This document shows, piece by piece, positions 26,515-35,593 of a DNA stretch of 64,000 nucleotides. The notes below the pieces were generated by a model. The model was given only the letters and a program-made list of their open reading frames with translations, searched no databases and was not told the DNA's origin. The translations under genes were made by a program, and so were the position numbers. The stretch comes from Desulfurivibrio sp044068625 (lineage in GTDB: Bacteria; Desulfobacterota; Desulfobulbia; Desulfobulbales; Desulfurivibrionaceae): the NCBI RefSeq assembly GCF_044068625.1, contig NZ_JBIPKH010000001.1, positions 281,962 through 345,961 on the forward strand, read 5' to 3'. Position 1 is the first letter of the stretch. Each line of letters begins with the position of its first letter.

Positions 26515-27752
26515 TCCTCGTAGCGTTTCATGATGATAACCGCGTTGGTGCCGCCAAAACCGAAGGAGTTGGACATCGCCGCCCGGATCGCCATGGCTCG
26601 GCCTTTACCCGGCAGATAATCAAGATCACACTCGGGATCGGGATTTTCCAGATTGGCGGTGGGCGGGGCAAACTGATACTTGACGCTCAAGGCGGTGATC
26701 ACCGCCTCGACTCCACCGGCTCCGCCCAGCAGATGACCGGTCATCGACTTGGTGGAGCTGATCGCCAGCCTGGCGGCGTGTTCGCCGAACACCGCCTTTA
26801 AAGCCCGGGTCTCCACCACGTCATTGAGGGGGGTGGAGGTGCCGTGGGCGTTGACGTAATCGATATCCGCCGGTTGCATCCCGGCATCGGCCAGGGCGGC
26901 CTGCATGCAGCGGATCGCCCCGGCCCCATCTTCGGGCGGGGCCGCGATATGGTGAGCGTCGCCGGAGAGACCATAACCCGCCATCTCGGCATAAATTTTC
27001 GCCCCCCGCCGCTTGGCGTGCTCCAACTCCTCCAACAGGAGAATGCCGCCGCCTTCACCAATAACGAAGCCGTCCCGATCCCGGTCAAAGGGGCGGGAGG
27101 CCACCGCCGGATCGTCATTACGGGTGGAGAGGGCCTTCATCGCATGGAAACCGCCAAACCCCATGGGGCAGATCACCGACTCGCTGCCGCCGGTCAGGGC
27201 CAGATCACAATCTCCGTAACTGATCGAACGGAAAGCCTCGCCCACCGCGTGGGTGCCGGCGGCACAGGCGGTGGTCACCGACAGATTGGGCCCCCTGGTG
27301 CCGTAAAAGATCGAAATCTGACCGGCCCCCATATTGGGGATCACCATGGGAATAAAGAAGGGGGTGATTCGCCGCTCCCCCCGTTCATGGAGAATCTGGA
27401 TATATTTCTCAATGGTGGGGAGACCGCCCATGCCGCAACCGACGATGCTGCCCACCCGGCCGGCATTCTCCGGGGTAATCTCAAAACCGGAGTCCCCCAG
27501 GGCTTCCCGGGCGGCGACCAGGGCGTACTGGACAAACAGCTCCAGATGGCGGGCCTCCTTGGTTTCGAAGTAATCATCCGGCTCATAGCCCTTGACCTCG
27601 GCGGCAATTCTCACCCCCTGGGTCGAGGCATCATAGCGGGTGATCGGCGCAACCCCACTCTTACCGGCACAAAGGGCCTCCCAGCTGGTGGCGGCGTCAT
27701 TCCCCACCGGAGAGATCAGACCGACTCCGGTTACCACGACTCGTCTTTTCAC
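26511..27752 (-). CDS. fabF: Beta-ketoacyl-ACP synthase II
   Basis: A 413-residue condensing enzyme that elongates acyl-ACP with malonyl-ACP. The Cys-His-His triad is visible in TTACAAGTHAVGEAF, NAHGTSTPLNDVVE and KSMTGHLLGGAGG. The C-terminal SNSFGFGGTNAVIIMKRY is standard. It is 70 bp downstream of acpP. Confidence 0.95.
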   Translation of the reverse strand: MKRRVVVTGVGLISPVGNDAATSWEALCAGKSGVAPITRYDASTQGVRIAAEVKGYEPDDYFETKEARHLELFVQYALVAAREALGDSGFEITPENAGRVGSIVGCGMGGLPTIEKYIQILHERGERRITPFFIPMVIPNMGAGQISIFYGTRGPNLSVTTACAAGTHAVGEAFRSISYGDCDLALTGGSESVICPMGFGGFHAMKALSTRNDDPAVASRPFDRDRDGFVIGEGGGILLLEELEHAKRRGAKIYAEMAGYGLSGDAHHIAAPPEDGAGAIRCMQAALADAGMQPADIDYVNAHGTSTPLNDVVETRALKAVFGEHAARLAISSTKSMTGHLLGGAGGVEAVITALSVKYQFAPPTANLENPDPECDLDYLPGKGRAMAIRAAMSNSFGFGGTNAVIIMKRYEE

Positions 27753-27822
27753 CGTTCACTATCTCCCTGTTAAGGCTTGGCCTGAAGGTAAGTCACCCCA
27801 CCGAAGGTCAGATAGCACCACC

Positions 27823-28056
27823 TTATTCGGAAATCTTCTTGATATGGTCAATGGCGTCCTGGACGGTCATAATCTTTTCCGCCACCTCATCGGCGATCTC
27901 GATATCGAAAGCCTCCTCCATGGCCATGATCAGCTCCACCAGATCCAGGGAGTCGGCGCCCAGGTCATCAATGAAGGAAGCACCGGGCACAACCTTGGTC
28001 TTATCCACGCTCAACTGCTCCGCGATGATATCAATAAGTTTCTGCTCAACTGCCAT
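27823..28056 (-). CDS. acpP: Acyl carrier protein
   Basis: A 77-residue acidic carrier protein. The phosphopantetheine serine lies in DDLGADSLDLVELIMAMEE. GGAGAAA precedes the ATG. It carries growing acyl chains for FabF, FabG and FabH encoded on either side. Confidence 0.96.
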   Translation of the reverse strand: MAVEQKLIDIIAEQLSVDKTKVVPGASFIDDLGADSLDLVELIMAMEEAFDIEIADEVAEKIMTVQDAIDHIKKISE

Positions 28057-28160
28057 GATCTTTCTCCTTACAATTATTTTTTAAATAAACAACCAGTTCC
28101 CCAACCGAGAACATCCCATTCCATTAATTCTGTCGGTAAACAATCAGCTCTGCCGGCGGG

Positions 28161-28907
28161 TCAGCCCATATACATGCCGCCGTTGACATGGATGAACTGG
28201 CCGGTGAGATAGCGGCCATCCTCGGAAACCAGATAAGCCACGGCCCCGGCCACATCCTCGGGTTCACCCAGCAGCCCCAGGGGAATTTCAGCCCTGATCT
28301 TTTCGTTGATCTCCTCGGGCAGATCCCGGGTCATATCGGTGACGATATAGCCTGGGGCCACCCCGTTGACCGTAATATTGCGGGAAGCCAGTTCCCGGGC
28401 GGCGGAGCGGGTCAGACCCACCAGGCCAGCCTTGGCGGCGGCATAGTTGAGCTGGCCGGCGTTGCCGGCAAAGCCGATCACCGAAGAGATATTGACGATC
28501 CGGCCCCAACGCTGCTTCATCATCGTCCGGCTCACCGCCTTCAGGCAGGTGAAAGCCCCCTTGAGGTTGGTGTCCAGCACCTCATCCCACTGGGACTCCT
28601 TCATCTTGACCATCAAACCGTCACGGGTTATCCCGGCATTGTTGACCAGAATATCGATCCGGCCGTGATCGGCCAGGATCTTCTTGAAGGCCTCTTCCGT
28701 GGCTGCGGTATCCGCCACGTTGAAGGCGCAGATCTCGGCCTGGCCGCCGGCCGCCCGAATCTGGGCAGCGACCTCTTCCGCCGCGTCGGGCCGGCTGACA
28801 TAATTGACCACCACCAGCGCTCCCATTGCCCCCAAACGCAGCGAAACCGCCCGGCCGATTCCCCGGCTGCCGCCGGTAACCACCGCTACCTTGCCCTGCA
28901 AACTCAT
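28161..28907 (-). CDS. fabG: 3-oxoacyl-ACP reductase
   Basis: A 248-residue short-chain dehydrogenase: TGGSRGIGRAVSLRLG (NADPH-binding), NNAGITRDGLMVKMKESQWD, ISSVIGFAGNAGQLNYAAAKAG (Ser-Tyr-Lys catalytic set) and GYIVTDMT. It reduces beta-ketoacyl-ACP. Its ATG overlaps the etfA stop by 4 bp, so it is co-translated with the ETF genes. Confidence 0.94.
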   Translation of the reverse strand: MSLQGKVAVVTGGSRGIGRAVSLRLGAMGALVVVNYVSRPDAAEEVAAQIRAAGGQAEICAFNVADTAATEEAFKKILADHGRIDILVNNAGITRDGLMVKMKESQWDEVLDTNLKGAFTCLKAVSRTMMKQRWGRIVNISSVIGFAGNAGQLNYAAAKAGLVGLTRSAARELASRNITVNGVAPGYIVTDMTRDLPEEINEKIRAEIPLGLLGEPEDVAGAVAYLVSEDGRYLTGQFIHVNGGMYMG

Positions 28908-30121
28908 CCTCTGTTCCTCTGCTCAATTTGCTCGATCAGCTTGGGGATCACCTGGAAAAGATCACCGACAATCCCGTAAGTGGCCACGTTGAAGATGGGG
29001 GCTTCGGGGTCGCGATTGATGGCGACGATGGTTTCCGCCGACTGCATCCCCACCAGATGCTGAATCGCCCCGGAAATTCCGCAGGCGATGTAAATTTTGG
29101 GGGCCACGGTTTTACCGGTCTGGCCCACCTGGTGAGGGTAGGGAATCCAACCGGAATCCACGGCGGCCCGGGAAGCGGCCACCGCCCCGCCCAGGCTGGC
29201 GGCCAGCTTGTGGAGCAGGGCGAAACCTTCGGCGTTTTCCAGGCCCCGGCCGCCGGCCACCACGATATCGGCCTCGGCCAGATTCACCTTGTCCAGGGCC
29301 GCCACCACACTATCGAGGACCTTGACCCGCGATTGCAGGCGGGCCGCCTCCGGCCGCACCTCAATAATCTCCCCCTGGCGTTGAGCGTCACGGGTCAGCG
29401 GCTTCATCACCATGGGCCGAACCGTGGCCATCTGGGGCCGGGTCCGGGGACAGACGATGGTGGCCATGATATTGCCGCCAAAGGCCGGCCGGGTCTGGAG
29501 CAGAGCCCCATCCTCCTCGCGAATATCCAGTTCGGTGCAGTCGGCGGTCAAGCCGGCGGCCATCATGGTCGCCACCCGGGGAATAAAGGAGCGGCCAACG
29601 GCGGTGGCACCGGCCAGGACAATCTCCGGCTTGTGTTCCCGGATCAGGTCGGTGAGGATATTGCCGTAAACATCATCGGTGAAACGGGCCAAGGCCGGCT
29701 CGTCAACCAGATAAACCCGGTCGGCACCATGGGCGATCAGCTCGGCGGCCACCCCCCCCAACCCCTGACCATCCGCGGCCTCGGCCCCGGAACCCAGCAG
29801 CACGGCGGAGAGAGCCACCCCCCGTTTATCGGCCAGCCCCCGGCCCGCCCCCAGCAATTCCAGGGCCACCGGGGCAATCCGGCCATGGCGGAACTCGGCA
29901 TAAACCCAAACCCCCGTCCAGGAGTCGAGATCGGCGGTCTGCACCCCCTCTTCCCGCTCCAGCCGCAACGCTCCGACCTCGCAAACCTCGACACAGGCCC
30001 CGCAGAGGGTGCAGTTATCACCCACCACCGCGTGATCCCCCTCCACGCGAATCGCGCCGAAGGTGCAGGCCTCTTCACACAAACCGCAGGCAATACAGGC
30101 CTCGGTATCAATTTTCAACAT
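28904..30121 (-). CDS. etfA: Electron transfer flavoprotein alpha subunit with N-terminal 2[4Fe-4S] ferredoxin domain
   Basis: A 405-residue EtfA. The first 60 residues hold two [4Fe-4S] motifs (CIACGLCEEAC and CTLCGACVEVC), a fusion common in anaerobes. A typical EtfA body follows, and the C-terminal FAD domain has GRGLENAEGFALLHKLAASL, VGQTGKTVAPKIYIACGISG, IVAINRDPEAPIF and VGDLFQVIP. It passes electrons between the adjacent acyl-CoA dehydrogenase and a carrier; the ferredoxin domain suggests contact with low-potential pools. Its position inside a fatty-acid synthesis operon is unusual. Confidence 0.93.
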   Translation of the reverse strand: MLKIDTEACIACGLCEEACTFGAIRVEGDHAVVGDNCTLCGACVEVCEVGALRLEREEGVQTADLDSWTGVWVYAEFRHGRIAPVALELLGAGRGLADKRGVALSAVLLGSGAEAADGQGLGGVAAELIAHGADRVYLVDEPALARFTDDVYGNILTDLIREHKPEIVLAGATAVGRSFIPRVATMMAAGLTADCTELDIREEDGALLQTRPAFGGNIMATIVCPRTRPQMATVRPMVMKPLTRDAQRQGEIIEVRPEAARLQSRVKVLDSVVAALDKVNLAEADIVVAGGRGLENAEGFALLHKLAASLGGAVAASRAAVDSGWIPYPHQVGQTGKTVAPKIYIACGISGAIQHLVGMQSAETIVAINRDPEAPIFNVATYGIVGDLFQVIPKLIEQIEQRNRG

Positions 30122-30143
30122 ATCAGGCTCCGCCCTTTACAAA

Positions 30144-30923
30144 TTACACTATTTTAGCCAGTTCAACCGCCAGCTTCTCCACCTGCTCCTCCACCGGACC
30201 ACTGAAGATGGTCCGTTCGCCCCGGGGTTGGGGCGAGAAGACCCGCACCACCTGGGTTGGCGAACCTTTAAGGCCGATCTGGTCGGGGTCGGCATCGATA
30301 TCGGCGGCGGAAAAGGTGGTAATCTGCAGTTTCTTGGCCTTCATCTTGCCTTTCAGTGAGGGCAGCCGAGGCTCGTTGATCTCCTTGACCACGGTGAAAA
30401 GGGTCGGCAACTTGACCTCCAGGGTATCATAGCCGTCATCCATCAGCCGTTCCAGGCGAATCACCCCGTTGTCGCTGGCCAGCACCTTGCGGACGCAGGT
30501 GACGTAGGGCATATTCAGCCGTTCGGCCAGGCCGGGACCCACTTGGGCGGTATCACCATCAATGGCCTGCTTGCCACAAAGGACCAGATCGGCGCCGCCC
30601 ACCTTTTTGATGGCCTGGGCCAGGGTGTGGGTGGTGGCCCAGGTATCGGCCCCGGCGAAAGCCCGATCGGAAACCAGCACCGCCTCATCGGCGCCGCAGG
30701 CCACCGCTTCCCGCAGCACCTCCGCCGCCTGGGGAGGCCCCATGCTTATTACGGTAACGCTGCCACCCTCCTCACCGGCCAGCCGCACCCCCTCTTCCAG
30801 GGCATGGCGGTCGTAGGGGTTCATGATCGACTGGACCCCGTCACGGGACAGGGTGTTGGTGACCGGATCAAGCCGCACATCCTTGGCGTCGGGCACCTGT
30901 TTGACGCATACCACAATTTTCAT
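30144..30923 (-). CDS. etfB: Electron transfer flavoprotein beta subunit
   Basis: A 259-residue EtfB starting at the ATG at 30923 (MKIVVCVKQVPDAKDVRLDP). AVACGADEAVLVSDRAFAGAD, DLVLCGKQAIDGDTAQVGPG and LPTLFTVVKEINEPRLPSLK are family signatures, the last being the recognition loop that docks on acyl-CoA dehydrogenases. The frame is open further upstream, but that part lies over the dehydrogenase gene in another frame. Its start overlaps the dehydrogenase stop by 4 bp. Confidence 0.94.
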   Translation of the reverse strand: MKIVVCVKQVPDAKDVRLDPVTNTLSRDGVQSIMNPYDRHALEEGVRLAGEEGGSVTVISMGPPQAAEVLREAVACGADEAVLVSDRAFAGADTWATTHTLAQAIKKVGGADLVLCGKQAIDGDTAQVGPGLAERLNMPYVTCVRKVLASDNGVIRLERLMDDGYDTLEVKLPTLFTVVKEINEPRLPSLKGKMKAKKLQITTFSAADIDADPDQIGLKGSPTQVVRVFSPQPRGERTIFSGPVEEQVEKLAVELAKIV

Positions 30924-32074
30924 TTTTTGGTGTATTCCTTGTTGAGTTCCTGACCGATAACGTTGCGCTGAATCTGGTTGGTACCCTCGTAAATCTGCAG
31001 GATCTTGGCATCCCGCATCATCTTTTCCACCGGGTACTCCCGCATGAAGCCGTATCCGCCCAGGACCTGCACCGCATCCACCGCCACCTTCATCGCCATG
31101 TCGGTGGCGAAAACCTTGCACATGGAAGCGGCCTTGGAAGCCTGATCGGGATGGGCATCGATGTGGCGGGCGGCGGCATAGACCAGGGCCCGGGCCGCCT
31201 CCACCTGGATGGCCATGTCGGCCAGCATATGGGCCACCGCCTGGAAGGAGATGATTGGCTTGCCGAACTGAACCCGCTGTTTGGCGTAACGGCTCGCCTC
31301 ATCAAGGGCCGCCTGCCCCAGGCCCACGCCCAGGATGGCGATGCCGGGCCGGGAAAGATCCAGGGTTTTCATCACGGTGATAAAGCCCATCCCCACCCGA
31401 CCGATCACCCGATCGGCGGGAATCCGGCAATCCTTGAGGATAACCTCGCGGGTGGAGGAGCAGCGGATCCCCATCTTCTTCTCCTTGGGACCGACGGAGA
31501 AACCGGGATCGGTGTCCTCCACCACGAACATGGTGGCCCCCCGGGCTCCCCGCTTGCGATCGGTGATGGCGATCACCGTGTAGATCCCGGCCTCGCCGGC
31601 ATTGGTGATCCACTGCTTGGTGCCGTTCAACACCCAATGATCGCCGTCCATGACGGCGGTGGTCTGAATGCCGGAGGCGTCACTGCCGGCTCCCGATTCG
31701 GTGAGGGCGAAGGCGGCAAATCTTTTTCCCGCCGCGATATCGGGTAGATACTTCTGTTTCATCTCCTCACTGCCGGAGATAATAATGGGATAAGCGCCCA
31801 GGCCGCTGGCGGCAAAGGCGGTGGCCACCCCGGTGCAACCCCGGGCCACCTGCTCAAGGGCCAGGGCCATTTCAAAGCTGCCGCCGCCAAAACCGCCGTA
31901 CTCCTCGGGAATGTAGAGCCCATAGAGATCGGACTGGGCCAGGGTATCAAGAATCTCCCGGGGATACTCCTCGGTTTCATCGTAATGGGCCCGCCGGGGA
32001 ATGATCAGCTCATCGCTGATCCGCCGTGCCACATCAACAATCATCTCCTGCTCTTCGCTGAGAAAATAATCCAC
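30920..32074 (-). CDS. Acyl-CoA dehydrogenase family flavoprotein
   Basis: A 384-residue FAD enzyme with FALTESGAGSDASGIQT and WITNAGEAGIYTVIA (flavin and substrate contacts), RVQFGKPIISFQAVAHMLAD, QVLGGYGFMREYPVEKMMRD and YEGTNQIQRNVIG, where the Glu of YEGT is the catalytic base. It would interconvert acyl and 2-enoyl thioesters with EtfAB as electron partner. It sits between fabH and etfB inside the fatty-acid operon, where fabD is usual. It may work in reverse on enoyl chains, or be a catabolic enzyme that shares the transcript. Confidence 0.9.
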   Translation of the reverse strand: MDYFLSEEQEMIVDVARRISDELIIPRRAHYDETEEYPREILDTLAQSDLYGLYIPEEYGGFGGGSFEMALALEQVARGCTGVATAFAASGLGAYPIIISGSEEMKQKYLPDIAAGKRFAAFALTESGAGSDASGIQTTAVMDGDHWVLNGTKQWITNAGEAGIYTVIAITDRKRGARGATMFVVEDTDPGFSVGPKEKKMGIRCSSTREVILKDCRIPADRVIGRVGMGFITVMKTLDLSRPGIAILGVGLGQAALDEASRYAKQRVQFGKPIISFQAVAHMLADMAIQVEAARALVYAAARHIDAHPDQASKAASMCKVFATDMAMKVAVDAVQVLGGYGFMREYPVEKMMRDAKILQIYEGTNQIQRNVIGQELNKEYTKK

Positions 32075-32102
32075 TCTCCCCCCTATTGCCTGACAATATT
32101 GT

Positions 32103-33080
32103 TTACCATTTCAACAAGGACGCCCCCCAGGTGAAACCTCCACCAAAGGCGCAGAACATGACCAGATCATCCGGGGCCAGCAGGCCGGCCCGGTTGGCTT
32201 CATCCAAAGCGATCGGGATGGTGGCCGCCGATGTATTACCATATTTGTCCACATTAACATAGACTTTTTCCGGCGGCAGACCCAGGTGCTCAGCCAGGCT
32301 TTTGATAATCCGAATATTGGCCTGATGGGGGATCACCAGCCGCAAACTCTCGGCCTTTACCCCGGTGGCGTTGAGCACCCTGGTGACCGCGTCCTCCATG
32401 GCCCGCACCGCGTGACGGAAAACCTCCCGGCCCTGCATCCTGATGCTGGGGGAGGAGTCGTGATTGGGGCGCAGATCCCGATTGTGGCCCGGCGCCGCCT
32501 CCAGATGCAAAAGTTCCCACAGGGAGCCGTCGGCCATGAGCTTGCCGGCCAGATAGCCTCGCTCACCAGCACCACCGGTGACCAGGCAGGCCCCCGCCCC
32601 GTCGCCGAACAGCACACAGGTGTTCCGATCCTGCCAGTCAACCCGGCTGGAGAGGGTCTCGGCCCCAATCACCAGAATTTTCAACGAGGGATCGCTGCGA
32701 ATATATTTATCTGCCAGATCAAGGGCATAGAGAAAGCCGGAGCAGGCGGCATTAAGATCGAAGGCAAAAGCCCGGACGGCCTTAAGTTCCTTCTGGACCA
32801 GGCAGGCACAGGATGGCATGGTCATATCGGGAGTGATGGTCCCAACCACGATCATATCCAGCTCGCCGGGATCAACCCCGGCCATGGCCAGGGCCTTGCG
32901 GCCGGCGGCGGCGGCCAGGCGTGAGGTTCCCTCGCCGGCCCCGGAGATGCGGCGGGTATTGATCCCGGTGCGGGAGGTGATCCACTCGTCGGAAGTTTCC
33001 ACCATCCGCTCAAGATCCCGGTTGGTCAACACCCGGTCCGGCAGGGCCGAGCCGGTGCCGGCAATGATCGCCCGGCTCAT
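32103..33080 (-). CDS. fabH: Beta-ketoacyl-ACP synthase III
   Basis: A 325-residue initiating condensing enzyme that joins acetyl-CoA and malonyl-ACP. Catalytic residues are visible: Cys in DLNAACSGFLYALDLA, His in VIPHQANIRI and Asn in VDKYGNTSAATIPIAL. Its ATG overlaps the plsX stop by 4 bp, and the dehydrogenase follows 28 bp downstream. Confidence 0.95.
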   Translation of the reverse strand: MSRAIIAGTGSALPDRVLTNRDLERMVETSDEWITSRTGINTRRISGAGEGTSRLAAAAGRKALAMAGVDPGELDMIVVGTITPDMTMPSCACLVQKELKAVRAFAFDLNAACSGFLYALDLADKYIRSDPSLKILVIGAETLSSRVDWQDRNTCVLFGDGAGACLVTGGAGERGYLAGKLMADGSLWELLHLEAAPGHNRDLRPNHDSSPSIRMQGREVFRHAVRAMEDAVTRVLNATGVKAESLRLVIPHQANIRIIKSLAEHLGLPPEKVYVNVDKYGNTSAATIPIALDEANRAGLLAPDDLVMFCAFGGGFTWGASLLKW

Positions 33081-34147
33081 GCGTCCGCCCCACCTTCGCT
33101 GAGCTCCTCGCTGGCTTCGGCATTTTTGGCCAGAAATCCGTCGGCGGCCAACAGATCGGTGATGTGATCGTTGACCCGGTTACGGACCATCTCCGCCGCC
33201 ACCCGAATGGCGTTTTTAATCGCCACATCGTTGGAGCGACCGTGACAGACCACCCCGGTACCCTGCATCCCCAGCAGGGGCGCCCCGCCATATTCGGCAT
33301 AATCGACCCGGCGGCGAAAAGCGGTAAAGGCCTCCCGGGCCAAAAGATAACCGATCTTGGCGGAAAGCCTCTTTTTAATCTCATCCCCCAGCATGGCGAT
33401 CACCGCCTCGGCCAACCCCTCGCTGAGCTTGAGGCAGACGTTGCCGACAAAACCGTCGCAGACGATGACGTCGACATCACCCTTAAAGGTTTCGCGACCT
33501 TCGACATTACCGATGTAGTTGAGGGAACTTTGCTTAAAAAGCTGGTGGGATTTCTTGACCAGGATATTACCCTTGCCGCCCTCCTCGCCGATGCTGAGCA
33601 GACCGATGCGGGGGCGTTCGATATTGAACAGCACCCGGGAAAAGGCGGCGGCCATCACCCCGAACTCAAAGAGGTGGCGAGGGCGGCAGTCCACGTTGGC
33701 CCCGACATCCATCATCACCACCGGCCCCTTGAGGGTGGGGAAGGCGCTGGCGATGCCGGGTCGGGAGATGCTGTCCAGCCGGCCTAAATACTTCAAAGCC
33801 GCGGCCATGGTGGCCCCGGAGTTGCCGGCGGAGACCACCGCTTCCACCTTGCCCTCTTTATGGAGGGCAAAGGCGCGCATGATCGAGGAGTCCTTCTTGC
33901 GGCGGATGGCGTCAAAGGGCGACTCATCCATGCCGATCACCTGGCTGGTGTGTACCACCTCAAGCAGGGCGGCCTCGGCGGGCGAACAGCCGGAAGCGGC
34001 AATGGCGGCCCGAATCCGGGCCTCATCGCCCAGGAGGGTGACGCTCACCTTTTCCTGACGCACCGCCAGGACCGCCCCGTCCACCATCTCCCCGGGGCCC
34101 CGATCGCCCCCCATGGCGTCCAAAGCAATGCGCAACTGGCCGGCCAT
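33077..34147 (-). CDS. plsX: Phosphate acyltransferase PlsX
   Basis: A 356-residue enzyme forming acyl-phosphate from acyl-ACP for phospholipid synthesis. Signatures are IALDAMGGDRGPGEMVDGA, AVVSAGNSGATMAAAL, RPGIASAFPTLKGPVVMMDV, GLLSIGEEGGKG and VDVIVCDGFVGNVCLK. The rpmF-plsX-fabH order is a widespread arrangement. Confidence 0.95.
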   Translation of the reverse strand: MAGQLRIALDAMGGDRGPGEMVDGAVLAVRQEKVSVTLLGDEARIRAAIAASGCSPAEAALLEVVHTSQVIGMDESPFDAIRRKKDSSIMRAFALHKEGKVEAVVSAGNSGATMAAALKYLGRLDSISRPGIASAFPTLKGPVVMMDVGANVDCRPRHLFEFGVMAAAFSRVLFNIERPRIGLLSIGEEGGKGNILVKKSHQLFKQSSLNYIGNVEGRETFKGDVDVIVCDGFVGNVCLKLSEGLAEAVIAMLGDEIKKRLSAKIGYLLAREAFTAFRRRVDYAEYGGAPLLGMQGTGVVCHGRSNDVAIKNAIRVAAEMVRNRVNDHITDLLAADGFLAKNAEASEELSEGGADA

Positions 34148-34158
34148 CTCTTACCCGA

Positions 34159-34341
34159 TTATTCTTCGTCCAGCTTGATAACCGAGCGGCCCTTGTAGGA
34201 ACCGCAACCGGGGCACAAACGATGGGGCATCTTCGGTTCACCGCATTGGGCGCAGGTGGAAACCGTGGGTACCCCCAGGGCATCGTGGGCCCGGCGGGTC
34301 CGGGTCCGGGAATGGGAATGTCTTCTTTTGGGCAGAGCCAT
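34159..34341 (-). CDS. rpmF: 50S ribosomal protein L32
   Basis: A 60-residue L32 starting MALPKRRHSHSRTRTRRAHD, with a four-cysteine zinc ribbon (CAQCGEPKMPHRLCPGC). The longer frame upstream is not coding. It is 11 bp before plsX. Confidence 0.95.
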   Translation of the reverse strand: MALPKRRHSHSRTRTRRAHDALGVPTVSTCAQCGEPKMPHRLCPGCGSYKGRSVIKLDEE

Positions 34342-34428
34342 CTTCTTAAACCTCCAAATTAAACAGCATCCAGGCGGCTTCCGGTCTGAAAGCCTTGCAA
34401 CCGCCGCCAAAGCGGCGACCAAACAACA

Positions 34429-34953
34429 TTATTTCAACTTTAAATGCCGCAAGGCGGCAAAGGGTGAATCCTTCCCCCCACCCTGACAAGCGCAGGATGG
34501 GTCCCGGTTCAGGTCCGCGCCGCAGGAGGGGCACAGCCCCCGGCACTCCTCCCGGCACAGGCGTTTGAGCGGCAGGGCCAGGTAGAGCTGCTGGGCCAGC
34601 AGCTCGGCCACGTCCACCAAGGGCTGTGAAAGCTCGATGGTCTCCATCTCGTCAAGATGGCAAAGATGCTCCGCCCCCGCCACCACCGGCTGGTCCAAGG
34701 GATCGACCAGTTCCAGCTTGACCTGAAAAGTGCTTTGCAAGTCAAACGGATAGCTCTCCAGACAACGGTCACAAGGGAGCAGGACCGTGGCCGCCAGCTC
34801 ACCGGCCACGGTTACCCGATCACCCTCCCGCTGGAGACTAACCTTGGCCAGCAGCGGACCACGATGCTGCAGATCGTGACCGGGAAACCACGATTGATCA
34901 CCAACCTCAAAAAACAACCCCTGGCGGGGAATCTCATCAAATCTGATCTGCAT
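34429..34953 (-). CDS. DUF177 (YceD) family protein
   Basis: A 174-residue protein from the ATG at 34953. LLPCDRCLESYPFDL near the middle and the acidic ELSQPLVDVAELLAQQLYLA segment match DUF177/YceD, which is linked to 23S rRNA accumulation in E. coli and plants and is nearly always next to rpmF, as here. The tail CREECRGLCPSCGADLN adds a cysteine cluster that probably binds zinc. It is the first gene of the rpmF-fab transcript. Confidence 0.85.
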   Translation of the reverse strand: MQIRFDEIPRQGLFFEVGDQSWFPGHDLQHRGPLLAKVSLQREGDRVTVAGELAATVLLPCDRCLESYPFDLQSTFQVKLELVDPLDQPVVAGAEHLCHLDEMETIELSQPLVDVAELLAQQLYLALPLKRLCREECRGLCPSCGADLNRDPSCACQGGGKDSPFAALRHLKLK

Positions 34954-35020
34954 GGCGAAAGTCGATGGCACCACGGCGTGATTACCGAAACGGGCAACTA
35001 TAGAATATTCAGCTGATCTG

Positions 35021-35593
35021 TCAAGGAGTTTCCTTGGGCAACAACCGACGGGCGACGGCCAACAACCCATCAATCAGGCGATGCTCGGCCACAAACCAGG
35101 AGAGCAAAGCCATGACCAGCACAAAATTAACGCTGTAAAGACGGAACTCCAGGACCAGAGCCGACGCCGCCTCCGGCCCGTCGATCACCACCCCCAAGGG
35201 GAAGGCGACCAGGCCGGAAAAGAGCAGCAGATAACCGATCATATGGACAAAAAAGAGCAGAAAGGTGGTGGTGTAGCCGGGGGTAACCCGCTCCAGATGG
35301 CGGGCCAGGATGCTCCGCCAGCGGCTGAAAAAATGGGCCGCCAGGCCAAAACCAAGCCCCAGGGGCAGGGCGGCCAGCAAGGCCAGAGCGGCCGGGGAAG
35401 GCGGCAGGCGCCGGGAAACCACGAAATAGAGGAGCAACAGGAAGTTCAGCAGGGCATAGCCCAGGGCCACCCGCACCAGGGCGCGGCCAGCCGGTTTCTC
35501 TCCCCCTTGGCGGGGCGGGACGGAGGAGGGCAGGGCAAGCGCGGCATCTACCAGGGAGCGCAGGCGGGCGCCAAAACCTTTCAAAGAATCCAT
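35021..35593 (-). CDS. Small multi-pass membrane protein, function unknown
   Basis: A 190-residue protein from the ATG at 35593. After an amphipathic start, four hydrophobic segments are visible at about residues 45-62, 68-88, 112-135 and 148-170. I recognise no family. It overlaps the upstream cNMP-domain gene by 13 bp and is the last gene of the mla-led operon, so a role in envelope upkeep is possible but unproven. Confidence 0.55.
   Translation of the reverse strand: MDSLKGFGARLRSLVDAALALPSSVPPRQGGEKPAGRALVRVALGYALLNFLLLLYFVVSRRLPPSPAALALLAALPLGLGFGLAAHFFSRWRSILARHLERVTPGYTTTFLLFFVHMIGYLLLFSGLVAFPLGVVIDGPEAASALVLEFRLYSVNFVLVMALLSWFVAEHRLIDGLLAVARRLLPKETP

Noticed and set aside
28928..30157. 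Plus-strand open frame of 409 codons
   Set aside because: Antisense to etfA; Gly/His/Pro-rich composition typical of shadow frames.
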